Assembly (NCBI RefSeq): GCF_036010505.1
Contig: NZ_CP108569.1
Coordinates: 1,178,001 to 1,242,000 of the forward strand
Source of the DNA: Streptomyces sp. NBC_01197
Lineage (GTDB): Bacteria; Actinomycetota; Actinomycetes; Streptomycetales; Streptomycetaceae
Length of the DNA: 64,000 nucleotides
Direction of reading: 5' to 3'
The translations under genes and the position numbers were made by a program. Below, piece by piece: positions 32,013 through 41,298 of this stretch (position 1 is the stretch's first letter; each line of letters starts with the position of its first letter). Under the pieces are notes generated by a model. The model searched no databases. It worked only from the letters and a program-made list of their open reading frames with translations, and was not told the DNA's origin.

Positions 32013-33596
32013 CTAGCCGTACAGGTTGCGCAGCTCCACCTTCCTGACCTTGCCGCTGACCGTCATCGGGAAGGCCTCCAGGATCCGCAGCCCGCGCGGG
32101 ATCTTGTAGTGGGCCAGCCGGTCGCGGCAGAACTCCCGGATCCCGTCCAGCGTCGGCGGGTCGGCCGGATCCCGTGGGATGACACAGGCCAGCACCTCTT
32201 CGCCGTACCGCTCGTCCGGTACACCGATCACCTGGACGTCGGCGATCTTGGGGTGCCCGTAGAGGAACTCCTCGATCTCACGCGGATAGACGTTCTCGCC
32301 GCCCCGGATGATCATGTCCTTGATCCGGCCGACGATCTGCACGTAGCCGTCCTCGCGGATGACGGCCAGATCCCCGGTGTGCATCCAGCGGCCCGCGTCG
32401 ATCACCTCGGCGGTCCGCTGCGGCTCCTCCCAGTAGCCGAGCATCACGCTGTAGCCGCGGGTGCACAGCTCGCCCGGCTCACCGCGCTCCACCGTGATCC
32501 CGGTCGCCGGGTCGACGACCTTCACCTCCAGGTGCGGCAGGACCCGACCCGCCGTCCCGGTCCGGCGCTGCAGATCGTCGTCACGGCGGGTCTGCGTGGA
32601 CACCGGCGAGGTCTCCGTCATCCCGTAGCAGATCGACACCTCGGCCATATGCATCTCGGCCACGACCCGCTTCATCACCTCGGCCGGGCAGGGCGAACCC
32701 GCCATGATCCCGGTACGCAGCGAGCTCAGGTCGTACGCCGCGAAGTCCGGGTGGTTCAGCTCCGCGATGAACATCGTGGGCACCCCGTAGAGCGAGGTGC
32801 AACGCTCCTGCTCGACCGCGCGCAGGGTCGCCCCGGGGTCGAAGGAGGGCGCCGGGATGACGACGCAGGCGCCGTGCGACGTGGCCGCCAGGTTGCCCAT
32901 GACCATGCCGAAACAGTGGTAGAAGGGCACCGGCAGACAGATCCGGTCCTGCTCCGTGTAGCCCACCAACTCACCTACGAAGAAGCCGTTGTTGAGGATG
33001 TTGTGGTGGGAGAGGGTGGCGCCCTTCGGGAACCCGGTGGTGCCCGAGGTGTACTGGATGTTGATCGGGTCGTCGCAGGACAGGGCCGCGTCGAGCTCCA
33101 CCGGCCGGGCGGCGGCGGTCAGTTCGTCCCAGCTCGGCTCACCGATGTAGTGGACGGACCGCAGCTCCGGGCAGCTGCCGCGCACCTCGCCGACCAGTGC
33201 CCGGTAGTCGGTGCCCTTGTGCTCGGTCGAGGCGACCAGTACCGAGACCCCGGACTGCCGCAGCACGAACTCCAGCTCGTGCGCCCGGTACGCCGGGTTG
33301 ATGTTGACCATGATCGCGCCGATCCGCGCGGTGGCGTACTGCACGAGCACCCACTCCGGGCAGTTGACCGCCCAGATCCCCACCCGGTCGCCCTTGCCGA
33401 CCCCGCTGCCGATGAGCCCCCGGGCCAGCTCGTCCACCGCGGCGCCGAACCGGGCGTACGTCCACCGCCGCCCGGACGGCACATCGACAAGCGCCTCACG
33501 GCCGGGGAACGCCGCGACCGCGCGGTCCAGATTCGCGCAGATCGTGTCGCCCAGGAGCGGCGTCGTACCGGTGCCGTGCGTGTACGAGAGGGTCAT
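32013..33596 (-). CDS. Fatty-acyl-CoA synthetase
   Basis: 527 residues, AMP-forming (ANL) superfamily. P-loop YTSGTTGFPKGATLSH, motif YGMTETSPVS, GYWEEPQRTAEV then HTGDLAV hinge and C-terminal SGKVRKVELR with the catalytic Lys. Activates a carboxylic acid, probably medium to long chain. It overlaps the adjacent ligase gene by ATGA. It also carries the R4-type attB at 32889-32940. Confidence 0.93.
   Translation of the reverse strand: MTLSYTHGTGTTPLLGDTICANLDRAVAAFPGREALVDVPSGRRWTYARFGAAVDELARGLIGSGVGKGDRVGIWAVNCPEWVLVQYATARIGAIMVNINPAYRAHELEFVLRQSGVSVLVASTEHKGTDYRALVGEVRGSCPELRSVHYIGEPSWDELTAAARPVELDAALSCDDPINIQYTSGTTGFPKGATLSHHNILNNGFFVGELVGYTEQDRICLPVPFYHCFGMVMGNLAATSHGACVVIPAPSFDPGATLRAVEQERCTSLYGVPTMFIAELNHPDFAAYDLSSLRTGIMAGSPCPAEVMKRVVAEMHMAEVSICYGMTETSPVSTQTRRDDDLQRRTGTAGRVLPHLEVKVVDPATGITVERGEPGELCTRGYSVMLGYWEEPQRTAEVIDAGRWMHTGDLAVIREDGYVQIVGRIKDMIIRGGENVYPREIEEFLYGHPKIADVQVIGVPDERYGEEVLACVIPRDPADPPTLDGIREFCRDRLAHYKIPRGLRILEAFPMTVSGKVRKVELRNLYG
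32889..32940. other. Intact R4-type attB site
   Basis: GTTGCCCATGACCATGCCGA, AACAGTGGTAGAAGGGCACC and GGCAGACA, read in one run, match the attB of phage R4 integrase as I remember it, with one or two differences. R4 integrates in an acyl-CoA synthetase gene, which this is. The site is unoccupied here. Confidence 0.7.
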
Positions 33597-35272
33597 CGCA
33601 GCTCGCCCTCGTCGTACTCGGCGGTGGAGCCCTCAGCGGTCGCCCGGCGCAGTTCGATCCTGCGGATCTTCCCGGACACCGTCTTGGGCAGCTCGGCGAA
33701 CTCGATCCGCCGGATCCGCTTGTACGGGGCGAGCACCGCGCGTGAGTGCGCGAAGAGCAGCTTCGCCGTGTCGGGGCCGGGTTCCCAGCCCTCCGCCAGG
33801 GCCACGTACGCCTTCGGTACGGCGAGCCGCAGCGGGTCGGGGGCCGGCACGACCGCGGCCTCCGCCACCGCCTCGTGCTCCAGGAGCGCGCTCTCCAGCT
33901 CGAACGGCGAGATCTTGTAGTCCGACGCCTTGAAGACGTCGTCGGAGCGGCCGATGTAGGTGATGTAGCCGTCCGCGTCCCGCGAGCCGATGTCGCCGGT
34001 GCGGTAGAAGCCGCCGGCCATCGCCTCGGCCGTGCGCTCCGGGTCGCCGTGGTACCCGGTCATCAGTCCGACGGGCCGGGCGGAGAGGTCCAGGCAGATC
34101 TCGCCCTCGCTGACCCCCGGCTGCCCGGTGACCGGGTCGAGCAGTTCGACCTTGTAGCCGGGCGTCGGGCGGCCCATGGAGCCTGCCTTGAGGAGCTGGC
34201 CGGGGCTGTTGGCCACCTGGACGGCTGTCTCCGTCTGCCCGAAGCCGTCCCGGATCGTCGTACCCCAGGCGCGCCGTACGGCCTCGATGACCTCGGGGTT
34301 CAGCGGCTCGCCCGCCGCGGCGACCTCGCGCGGTGGTGTGCGCAGCCGGGTGAGGTCTGCCTGGATCAGCATCCGCCAGACGGTCGGCGGCGCGCAGAAG
34401 GACGTCACCCCCACCCGGTCCATCTCGGCCATCAGCCGCGCCGGGTCGAAGCGCGTGTAGTTGTGGATGAAGACCGTCGCCTCGGCGTTCCAGGGCGCGA
34501 ACAGGTTCGACCAGGCGTGCTTGGCCCATCCGGGTGAGGAGATGTTGAGGTGGACGTCGCCGGGGCGCAGACCGATCCAGTACATCGTCGCCAGGTGGCC
34601 GACCGGGTATGAGGTGTGAGTGTGCTCCACCAGCTTGGGCCGGGCGGTCGTCCCCGAGGTGAAGTACAGCATCAGCGGATCGCCGGCGCCGGTGACGCCG
34701 TCGGGCTCGAATCCGGCGGGCGCGGCGGCCGCGTCCCCGTACGACAGCCAGCCGTCCGGGGTGCCCGCGCCGACCGCGATCCGGGTGTAATCACCCGCCA
34801 CATCGGCGAACTTGGCCGTGTCCTCGGTCCGTACGAGCACATGGCGGGCGCCCCCGCGGTCGACCCGGTCGCGCAGATCTTCCGGCCCGAGCAGTGGAGT
34901 TGCCGGGATGACGACGGCGCGGAGCTTCATCGCGGCGAGCGCGGTCTCCCACAGTTCCTGCTGGTTGCCGAGCACGACCAGGAGGCGGTCGCCGGCCCGG
35001 ACGCCCTGCGCCCGGAGCCAGTTGGCCGCCCGGTCGGACCGCCCGGCCATCTCCGCGTACGAGACCTTGGTCTCGGTGCCGTCCTCCTCGACGATGTGCA
35101 GCGCGGTCCGCTCGTTGCCGCGGGCGATGGTGTCGAACCAGTCGAGCGCCCAGTTGAAATGCTCGGGGCGCGGCCAGCTGAAGCCCTCGTAGGCCGTGCG
35201 GTACTCCGTACGGTGGCGCAGCAGGAAGTCCCGTGCGGCCCGGAACTCCTCCGTCGCGTTGTTCGACACCAT
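33593..35272 (-). CDS. AMP-forming acyl-CoA synthetase (benzoate/acetyl-type)
   Basis: 559 residues. P-loop YFTSGTTARPKLVEHTH, FGQTETAVQV, TGYHGDPERTAEA, then YRTGDIGSRD and SGKIRRIELR. Resembles medium-chain or aromatic acyl-CoA ligases. Overlaps the second ligase (ATGA), so both enzymes are made together; substrates are not evident. Divergent from the GAF-LuxR regulator at 35411, its probable controller. Confidence 0.92.
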   Translation of the reverse strand: MVSNNATEEFRAARDFLLRHRTEYRTAYEGFSWPRPEHFNWALDWFDTIARGNERTALHIVEEDGTETKVSYAEMAGRSDRAANWLRAQGVRAGDRLLVVLGNQQELWETALAAMKLRAVVIPATPLLGPEDLRDRVDRGGARHVLVRTEDTAKFADVAGDYTRIAVGAGTPDGWLSYGDAAAAPAGFEPDGVTGAGDPLMLYFTSGTTARPKLVEHTHTSYPVGHLATMYWIGLRPGDVHLNISSPGWAKHAWSNLFAPWNAEATVFIHNYTRFDPARLMAEMDRVGVTSFCAPPTVWRMLIQADLTRLRTPPREVAAAGEPLNPEVIEAVRRAWGTTIRDGFGQTETAVQVANSPGQLLKAGSMGRPTPGYKVELLDPVTGQPGVSEGEICLDLSARPVGLMTGYHGDPERTAEAMAGGFYRTGDIGSRDADGYITYIGRSDDVFKASDYKISPFELESALLEHEAVAEAAVVPAPDPLRLAVPKAYVALAEGWEPGPDTAKLLFAHSRAVLAPYKRIRRIEFAELPKTVSGKIRRIELRRATAEGSTAEYDEGELR

Positions 35273-35410
35273 GTGTCCTCCTCATTGCGGACTGCTGCCC
35301 AGCATCGTGTAATCAGTTCCCCGGGTCCCACCACCCCCGAACGGGGGTGAAGGCGGCGTCCCGCCCGAGGAGAGCCGGAGGCCCTGCCCCCGGCGGAGAG
35401 GAGCGGCCGC

Positions 35411-36250
35411 GTGCCGGAGCCGGTCGAGGCAGTGGACATGCGGGCAGCGCTGTTGCGGATGCGCCGCGCCACCGGGCTGCCGGTCGCGTTCGGCGGCCTG
35501 CTGACGGATACCGGGCAGCTGCGCATCGCCGAACTCAGCGGTACGGCGACACCGGCGCTGCGCGGCCTCGCGGTATCGGCCGGCAATGGTCTCGGCGGCA
35601 AGTCGATAGCGCTGTCGCGGCCGTGCGCGGTGACCGACTACCGCTCCTCGCTCCACATCAGCCATGAGTACGACACGGCGGTGGGCGCGGAAGGGCTGCA
35701 CGCGGTGCTCGCCGTGCCGGTGGTGGTGCGGCGGAAGGTACGCGGTGTGCTGTACGGGGCGGTACGCGAGCGGCTGTCGTTCGGCGACCGGACGTACAAC
35801 GCCGCGGTCGAGGCGGCCCGCGACGTCGAGCAGTCGCTGGCGGTGCGCGACGAGGTGCAGCAGCGGCTGGCGGCGGCGCGCGAACCGGTGGCCGGGCCCG
35901 GCGCGTGGGAGCAGGTACGCGAGGCGCACAGTGAACTGCGCGCGCTGGCGACACGCGTCGCGGACCGGGAGCTGCGCGATGAGCTTCTCGCCGTCTGCGC
36001 CCGGCTGGCCGGTGGCGGTGGCGGTGGCGGTGGCGGAGCCGGGCTCGAACGGCCGGTCGCCCTGGCGCCGCGCGAGGTGGACGTGCTGGCCTGGGTGGCG
36101 ACCGGCGCGACTAACGCGGCGGCCGGCGCTCGGCTGGGGATGAAGCCGGAGACCGTGAAGGGCTATCTGCGGTCCGCGATGCGCAAGCTGGGGGCGCACA
36201 CCCGGCTCGAAGCGGTCGTGGCGGCCCGCCGGGCGGGCCTGCTGCCGTAA
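35411..36250 (+). CDS. GAF-LuxR transcriptional regulator
   Basis: 279 residues from GTG 35411. N-terminal GAF-type sensor (residues 10-145, e.g. GLPVAFGGLL...HAVLAVPVVVRRKVRGVLYGAVRE), a helical linker with a Gly9 run encoded by a GGTGGC repeat (36011-36036), and a C-terminal LuxR HTH (APREVDVLAWVATGATNAAAGARLGMKPETVKGYLRS). Divergent from the two acyl-CoA ligases, which it probably controls in response to a small ligand. Confidence 0.9.
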   Translation: MPEPVEAVDMRAALLRMRRATGLPVAFGGLLTDTGQLRIAELSGTATPALRGLAVSAGNGLGGKSIALSRPCAVTDYRSSLHISHEYDTAVGAEGLHAVLAVPVVVRRKVRGVLYGAVRERLSFGDRTYNAAVEAARDVEQSLAVRDEVQQRLAAAREPVAGPGAWEQVREAHSELRALATRVADRELRDELLAVCARLAGGGGGGGGGAGLERPVALAPREVDVLAWVATGATNAAAGARLGMKPETVKGYLRSAMRKLGAHTRLEAVVAARRAGLLP

Positions 36251-36340
36251 CATCCCGGCCGAAGCCATGAGAAAAGCCCCATGGGGAAGCCCCTGGAGGA
36301 CAGGCGCCGGCGCCTTCCGTCCGACTTCACCGCGAGTTCC

Positions 36341-36387
36341 TACGACTTACAACTCACGACTCACGATTTACCACTCACGACTTACGG
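36341..36387 (+). repeat. ACTCACGACTTAC-type direct repeats
   Basis: ACTCACGACTCAC (36353-36365) and ACTCACGACTTAC (36373-36385) lie 20 bases apart with degenerate copies between, directly ahead of the GNAT gene's ribosome site. They may be tandem operators at two helical turns. Confidence 0.5.
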
Positions 36388-36394
36388 AGCAGGC

Positions 36395-37249
36395 ATGACG
36401 TACTCATCCGCCGGGCAGCTGGTCGTCGGGCCGGCGGCCGAGGAGGACTGGCCCGTCATCAGCGGGTGGGCGCACGACGAGGGCTGGAACCCGGGGATCA
36501 GCGACGCGCGGAGCTTCTTCGCCCAGGACCCCGAAGGGTTCTTCCTCGGACGCATCGAAGGAGAGCCCGTCTCCGCTGTCTCGGTCGTCAACTACAGTGC
36601 GCGCTACGCGTTCCTCGGCTGCTATCTGGTCCGCCCGGACCTGCGGGGACGCGGCCACGGCCTGGCCACCTGGCAGGCCGGGCAGGCCCACGCGGGAAGC
36701 CGGATCATCGGCCTGGACGGGGTCGTGGCCCAGCAGCACAACTACCGCAAGTCGGGGTTCGCACTCGCCCACAGCACCTTCCGCCACACCGGCGTCCTGC
36801 CGCCCCGCGAGTCGACGGGCGTACGGCCGGTCCGGCCCGGGGACCACGAGGCCATCGCGGCGTACGACAGCGCGTGCTACCCGGCCGACCGCCCGTACTT
36901 CCTGAAGCACTGGCTGACCACGGAAGGGCACCGCGCGTTCGTACGGTGCGTCGAAGGGCGCCTGACCGGGTACGCGGTGATCCGCCCGGCGGCCGGCGAA
37001 GTCCTCCGTATCGGGCCGCTGTTCGCCGATTCGCCCGCGGACGCCGAGGCGCTGTACGGGGCGCTGGCGAACGAGGCCGGTACGGCGCAGGTCGCCGTGG
37101 ACGTCCCCGAGTCCAATGCGGCGGCCGTCGCACTGGTCGGGTCGCTGGGCCTCACGCCCTCCTTCGAGACGGCCCGCATGTACACGGGCCCGATCCGTCC
37201 GGTCGCCGACCAGTGCGTCCACGGAGTCACCACACTCGAACTCGGGTAG
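36395..37249 (+). CDS. GNAT N-acetyltransferase
   Basis: 284 residues from ATG 36395 with GGAG 6 bases upstream; a frame to 36281 has no ribosome site. N-terminal GNAT domain with acetyl-CoA motif VRPDLRGRGHGLATWQAG (R/Q-x-x-G-x-G/A) and Y-R-KSGF. The C-terminal part (about residue 160 on) is a second, degenerate GNAT-like domain, as in the YitH family. Acetylates an unknown amine. Confidence 0.9.
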   Translation: MTYSSAGQLVVGPAAEEDWPVISGWAHDEGWNPGISDARSFFAQDPEGFFLGRIEGEPVSAVSVVNYSARYAFLGCYLVRPDLRGRGHGLATWQAGQAHAGSRIIGLDGVVAQQHNYRKSGFALAHSTFRHTGVLPPRESTGVRPVRPGDHEAIAAYDSACYPADRPYFLKHWLTTEGHRAFVRCVEGRLTGYAVIRPAAGEVLRIGPLFADSPADAEALYGALANEAGTAQVAVDVPESNAAAVALVGSLGLTPSFETARMYTGPIRPVADQCVHGVTTLELG

Positions 37250-37261
37250 AGCCGGCCGGTC

Positions 37262-37335
37262 TTACTTGTCGGCGGTGAGTCTGCCGCCGATGGCGCAGCT
37301 GTCGGTGGGAACCTCCTGGATCCTCGCCGAGTCCG
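37262..37335 (-). pseudogene. Fragment of a tautomerase-family gene
   Basis: ARIQEVPTDSCAIGGRLTAD before a stop at 37262 matches the C-terminus of 4-oxalocrotonate tautomerase-type proteins (IQEVPxxxWxIGG). Only this end remains; nothing upstream extends the similarity. Confidence 0.5.
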
Positions 37336-37386
37336 GTGCTCGGTCCCCAGCCGCAGCGTGGTGCGCGGCGCGACGGCCGCCCGGCC

Positions 37387-38481
37387 TCACGCGTCGAGGG
37401 CGCCGAACCCGATGTCGTGGACCCCTGCCTCCGTCATGCCGGTGAGCATCCGCTCGCCCTCGTCCGCCAGGGCGGCCCGGTCGGCACGGGTGAGCCGGGC
37501 GAACGGCTCGATGCGGAGCGTGGCCGTGGCCCGGTGCTCCTTCAGGCGCCAGATTCCGGCGAGAAACCCGTCGAGCAGGAAGCTGCCGAAGACCTGGTTG
37601 CCCACGCCGTTGCGGCCCCGGTACTCGGCGGGGATGACCCGCGTACGGTCCGCGTGGGCGAGCAGCAGATTGTCGAACTCGGGCAGGAAGCGCGGTGGCG
37701 CGGGGGTGTCCTCGTCCGGCCGGGGCGCGTCGGCCAGATCGAAGAGCTCGGCGCCACCGGGGCCCCGGAAGGTGATCAGCTGCGGCCGCAGCCGCTCGAA
37801 CACACCGGCCAGCCGGGTCAGTCCCGCCCACTTCTGCATGTCCTTGACCGAGGCGGGCCCGAAGGCCCGCAGATAGCGCAGCACGGTCTCGTCGGGTGCG
37901 GGGGCGGGCTCCGACGCCCGGCCGAGCCACTTCCCGACGGTGGTGAGCGCGACCTGCCCGCTGCGGCCCCACAGGCCGCGCGGGGTCACCTGCACGAGCG
38001 GCAGGCGGCAGCGGGCGGCGACGGCGAGGGCGAGGGGGTCGGCATCCGGCCACTCCTTGAGCAGGTGCTCCCTGAGCTCCTTCAACGTGCGGGGACGCTC
38101 CTCCACCAGGTCGCGCGCCAGCTCGGCCAGCCGGTCGACGTCGACCCCGGACAGCCCGGCCCGGAAGGCTTTCAGCTCACGTTCGCGTGCGGCCTGGACG
38201 AGCGGCCGCAGAGTGAGGGCGTCGTCGGCGGTGTGCAGATGAATGGTGGAGCGCATGGTCACCATCCGTACGGCCGCACGGCTCTCCAGCAGCTCCGACA
38301 GCTCGTACGGGTCGAAATCCGCGAGCCGGGACCAGAGTTGGAAATACGGCGGCCTGGTGTTCTGCGCCTGGAGCCCCAGCAGCCGCGCGACGGCCTCCTC
38401 CGCGGGCAGCTCGGCGCGGCGCAGCAGAAGCTGGCGTTCCAGGGTGGCGCGGTTGAGTGCGCGGGTACTGATCGGGCCCAT
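37387..38481 (-). CDS. AlkZ-like winged-helix DNA glycosylase
   Basis: 364 residues from ATG 38481. HTH_42/YcaQ family of three winged helices. The LGLQAQ motif with Gln38-x-Gln40 is that of the AlkZ (QxQ) catalytic pair described for this family, which removes alkylated bases and unhooks interstrand crosslinks. C-terminal PEFDNLLLAHADRTRVIPAEYRG and VFGSFLLDGFLAGIW are also family features. No biosynthetic cluster is adjacent, so a general repair role is more likely than self-resistance. A longer frame to 38709 overlaps an unrelated gene fragment. Confidence 0.85.
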   Translation of the reverse strand: MGPISTRALNRATLERQLLLRRAELPAEEAVARLLGLQAQNTRPPYFQLWSRLADFDPYELSELLESRAAVRMVTMRSTIHLHTADDALTLRPLVQAARERELKAFRAGLSGVDVDRLAELARDLVEERPRTLKELREHLLKEWPDADPLALAVAARCRLPLVQVTPRGLWGRSGQVALTTVGKWLGRASEPAPAPDETVLRYLRAFGPASVKDMQKWAGLTRLAGVFERLRPQLITFRGPGGAELFDLADAPRPDEDTPAPPRFLPEFDNLLLAHADRTRVIPAEYRGRNGVGNQVFGSFLLDGFLAGIWRLKEHRATATLRIEPFARLTRADRAALADEGERMLTGMTEAGVHDIGFGALDA

Positions 38482-38519
38482 GCGGGGCACGCTACCCGGG
38501 CGCTCGGACACCGGCGACG

Positions 38520-38700
38520 GCCATGGCTTGCGGCCACCCGCGACAGGCCGGCGGCGGAAGCGTCGTCCGCCGCCACCAGCACGATCTTCGCGTGCGGGGC
38601 CACGGAGTGGGCCCACTCGATGTCGAGGGCCTCCTCCTGCCAGTTGTCGTCGGCGGCCCCCGCCTGGTTGAAGGTGCAGCGTCCGCACGGCGAGGAAGGT
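38520..38700 (-). pseudogene. Fragment of a sedolisin-type (S53) protease gene
   Basis: On this strand NWQEEALDIEWAHSVAPHAK followed by IVLVAADDAS matches the E-x3-D region of S53/pseudomonalisin peptidases, with the catalytic Glu and Asp in place. No start, no Ser region, and it breaks off against the glycosylase gene. A deletion remnant. Confidence 0.6.
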
Positions 38701-38724
38701 GGCCGGCATCGGGTTCCGCCGGTG

Positions 38725-40977
38725 TCAGTGCGACTTCGGTGGGTTCTTCGTGTCGAAAGCGAAGAGCGTGTTCTTGGCCGCGGCCACGATCACCGCACGC
38801 CCCGCGACCGTCACACGCGGGCTCGCGCCCTGCTCGCCCGTCAAGCCGTCGGCCTGCGGGTCCGTTGTCCACAGGGGTTCGCCATCACTCGGTGACAGCG
38901 CGACCACCCGGCCGGTGGCCGAGCTGAGGTACAGCGCCCCGGCTCCCGCAACAGGACCCGACGCGCCCTCCACGCCCGTCTGCCGCGACCACTTCTCCTC
39001 GCCGGTCGCGGGGTCGAGGGCCGTGATGAGACCGGTCTGCCCGCTCACGTAGACAGCGCCTTGCGCCATGCCGGGCGTCCCCTCGTACGTCTTTGCCAGC
39101 CGGGAGTACGTGACCTTCCCGGAGGCCGGGTCGAGCCGCGCCACCCCGTCGTAACCGGTCAGCGCCGTTCCGTCCATGTGCTCCTGAAGGAGTACGAGCC
39201 TGCCGTCGGCGACGCCCATCGGGACGGCGGGCCCCCTGACCGCGATACGCCTGCCCAGGGCCCCCGAAGCGCGGTCGAGCGTATGCAGGGAAGGGTGGCG
39301 CACCTCTGACGCGTTCACCTCCGTATCCGTCGCGCACATCGCGTAGAGCCGTGCGCCGGCCGGAACCGGCGCGCACTGCGTGCCCACGGGGAACGGCTCC
39401 GTCCAGGCCACCTTGCCGCTGTGCGCGTCCCGGGCCTCGAAGCGGGAGTCGGAGGCATCGACCGTCACGACGGTGGAGCCGACCACCACGGCGTCCAGGC
39501 TCCGTCCCGTGACGGCCGTGGCCTGCGCACCGGACGGCACGGACCACAGTTCCCGGCCCTTGTCCGCGTCGATGGCCACCACTTCGGTGGCAGGGCCCTG
39601 CGTGGCGCCCTCGGGGGCGAAGCGGTAACCGAGCACCGTGTCGTCGGTGGCGCCCACCAGGTGCAAGCCCTGAACAGGGACGCCCGGACTCTTCACCTTC
39701 CACACCTGCGAGCCGTCCACGGCCCTGATACGGGTCGCGACGACTCCGCCGCCCCCGCAGAACACCGCGCCGCCGCGCGCGACGCAGCGCAGCTCGTCGG
39801 GGATGTCCTTGCGGCCGCCCTGCACGGTCCGGTGCCACGGCTCGAAGCCGTCCGGGAGTCCGGCACCCGGCACACCCGGCGCCGCAGCCCTGTTCCTAGC
39901 GTCGTCGCCGCTGCTCCCACCGAAGCCACCGCCCGTCACCGCGGCGACCCCGCCGCCGATAGCCGCCACGGCGACCGCGGTGGCGAGCACGGGACGCCAC
40001 CGGCGGCGCAGACGCCGGCCGATGGCGGTTCCGGTGCTCCGTGTATCGGGACCGGCGAGGGCGGTGGCCGGGGTGATCGGCGGCGGGGTGGCCTGCGTCG
40101 AGAGGTGATGCTGGGTGTTCGTGTCGCGGGTGCGGCCGGCGCCGGCCCCGTCCACGCCGGTCCCGCCGAGGTCGGCAGGCAGGTCCCGCAGCAGTACGAG
40201 GAGTTCATCCGCCGTGGGGCGCTCCTCCGGGACCTTCTCCAGGCACGACTCGACGACCGCTCGCAGAGTCATGGGCACGGAATCCAGCGACGGCTCCTCG
40301 TGCACCACTTGGTACGCGGTCATGTACGGGCTGTCCGCGTCGAAGGGCCCCTGCCCCGTCGCCGCGTACACCAGCAGCGTCCCGAGTGAGAAGACATCGG
40401 ACCGCGGTCCGACACCACGCGGCGCCTGCAGCTGTTCCGGCGACATGAAGGGTGGCGTACCGATGACTCGCCCCGTCATCGTCAGCGTCTGCTGGTCCAC
40501 CGCGCGCGAGATGCCGAAGTCGATGACGCGCGGCCCCTCGGGCGAGAGCACGACGTTCGATGGCTTCAGGTCACGGTGGACGACGCCCACACGGTGGATG
40601 TCGCGCAGCGCCTCCGTCAGACCGATGGCGAGCCTCCGCAGTTCCGAACCGGTCAGCGGGCCCTTCGCGGCGATGTGCTGGGCGAGCGTGTGCCCCTCGA
40701 TATAGGCCGTCGCCATCCACGGCTGCTCGGCCTCCGGGGCGGCGTCGACCACGGCGGCGGTGAACGCGCCGCTCACCCGCCTCGCTGCAGCCACCTCCTG
40801 CCGGAAACGGATCCGGAACTCGTCGTCCGCCGCGAACTGCTGGTGGATCAGCTTGATCGCGACAGCCCGCCCCGAACTCGTACGGGCCAGAAAGACAGTG
40901 CCCATGCCGCCCGAGCCGAGCCGCGCCTCAAGCGGATAGCCGCCGATCTCGGCCGGATCACCTCCACGCAGCGACAC
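38725..40977 (-). CDS. Ser/Thr protein kinase with PQQ-type beta-propeller
   Basis: 750 residues from GTG 40977 (GGGAAGA upstream); extension to 41238 is spurious. Kinase domain 10-275: GSGGMGTVF loop, Lys42, HRDLKPSN with Asp136, DFGISRA, and GTPPFMSPEQ. A single TM segment near 340-357 is preceded by a Pro-rich linker. The extracellular part (about 380-750) has PQQ-like WD-type repeats (WKVKSPG, LWSVPSGA, VAWTEPF, LWTTDPQ), forming a ligand-sensing propeller. Topology is that of PknD/AfsK-like receptors. Ligand and targets unknown. Confidence 0.93.
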   Translation of the reverse strand: MSLRGGDPAEIGGYPLEARLGSGGMGTVFLARTSSGRAVAIKLIHQQFAADDEFRIRFRQEVAAARRVSGAFTAAVVDAAPEAEQPWMATAYIEGHTLAQHIAAKGPLTGSELRRLAIGLTEALRDIHRVGVVHRDLKPSNVVLSPEGPRVIDFGISRAVDQQTLTMTGRVIGTPPFMSPEQLQAPRGVGPRSDVFSLGTLLVYAATGQGPFDADSPYMTAYQVVHEEPSLDSVPMTLRAVVESCLEKVPEERPTADELLVLLRDLPADLGGTGVDGAGAGRTRDTNTQHHLSTQATPPPITPATALAGPDTRSTGTAIGRRLRRRWRPVLATAVAVAAIGGGVAAVTGGGFGGSSGDDARNRAAAPGVPGAGLPDGFEPWHRTVQGGRKDIPDELRCVARGGAVFCGGGGVVATRIRAVDGSQVWKVKSPGVPVQGLHLVGATDDTVLGYRFAPEGATQGPATEVVAIDADKGRELWSVPSGAQATAVTGRSLDAVVVGSTVVTVDASDSRFEARDAHSGKVAWTEPFPVGTQCAPVPAGARLYAMCATDTEVNASEVRHPSLHTLDRASGALGRRIAVRGPAVPMGVADGRLVLLQEHMDGTALTGYDGVARLDPASGKVTYSRLAKTYEGTPGMAQGAVYVSGQTGLITALDPATGEEKWSRQTGVEGASGPVAGAGALYLSSATGRVVALSPSDGEPLWTTDPQADGLTGEQGASPRVTVAGRAVIVAAAKNTLFAFDTKNPPKSH

Positions 40978-41298
40978 TCTTCCCAACCTCTCGTCCCCCG
41001 TGCACCTCTGCCACCACGGGCCTGGATACCTGTTCTGCTCACAAACTAGCCGCTGGGCGGTAGGGCAGAGCAAAGCGGGTGACGAACAGGGCCGCAGGCA
41101 GCCAGAACGAACCTGCTGGAGGATCTCAGCCAATTCCCCGTGGCCTCTGCACCTTCTTTTGTCTACAGGAGTACAGGCAAACCACGCTGCGCGTTCAGTG
41201 CGATACCCAGTGTGACGGTGGCGCGGTGATGGCCGCACCCCAGCGAGCCGCCCGACGTCCGCGTGGGGCAGCGCCGAAGAAGAGATCAGGAGCGCGTT
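40978..41298. other. Intergenic region between kinase and membrane protein genes
   Basis: 321 bases between the divergent kinase and truncated membrane protein genes. TTGTCTACAGGAGTACAGGC is AT-richer than its surroundings, possibly promoter DNA. No gene, repeat or firm -35/-10 pair is seen. Confidence 0.4.

Noticed and set aside
36011..36036. GGTGGC repeat in the GAF-LuxR gene as a regulatory repeat
   Set aside because: In frame and codes for a glycine linker; a common linker solution in high-G+C genomes.
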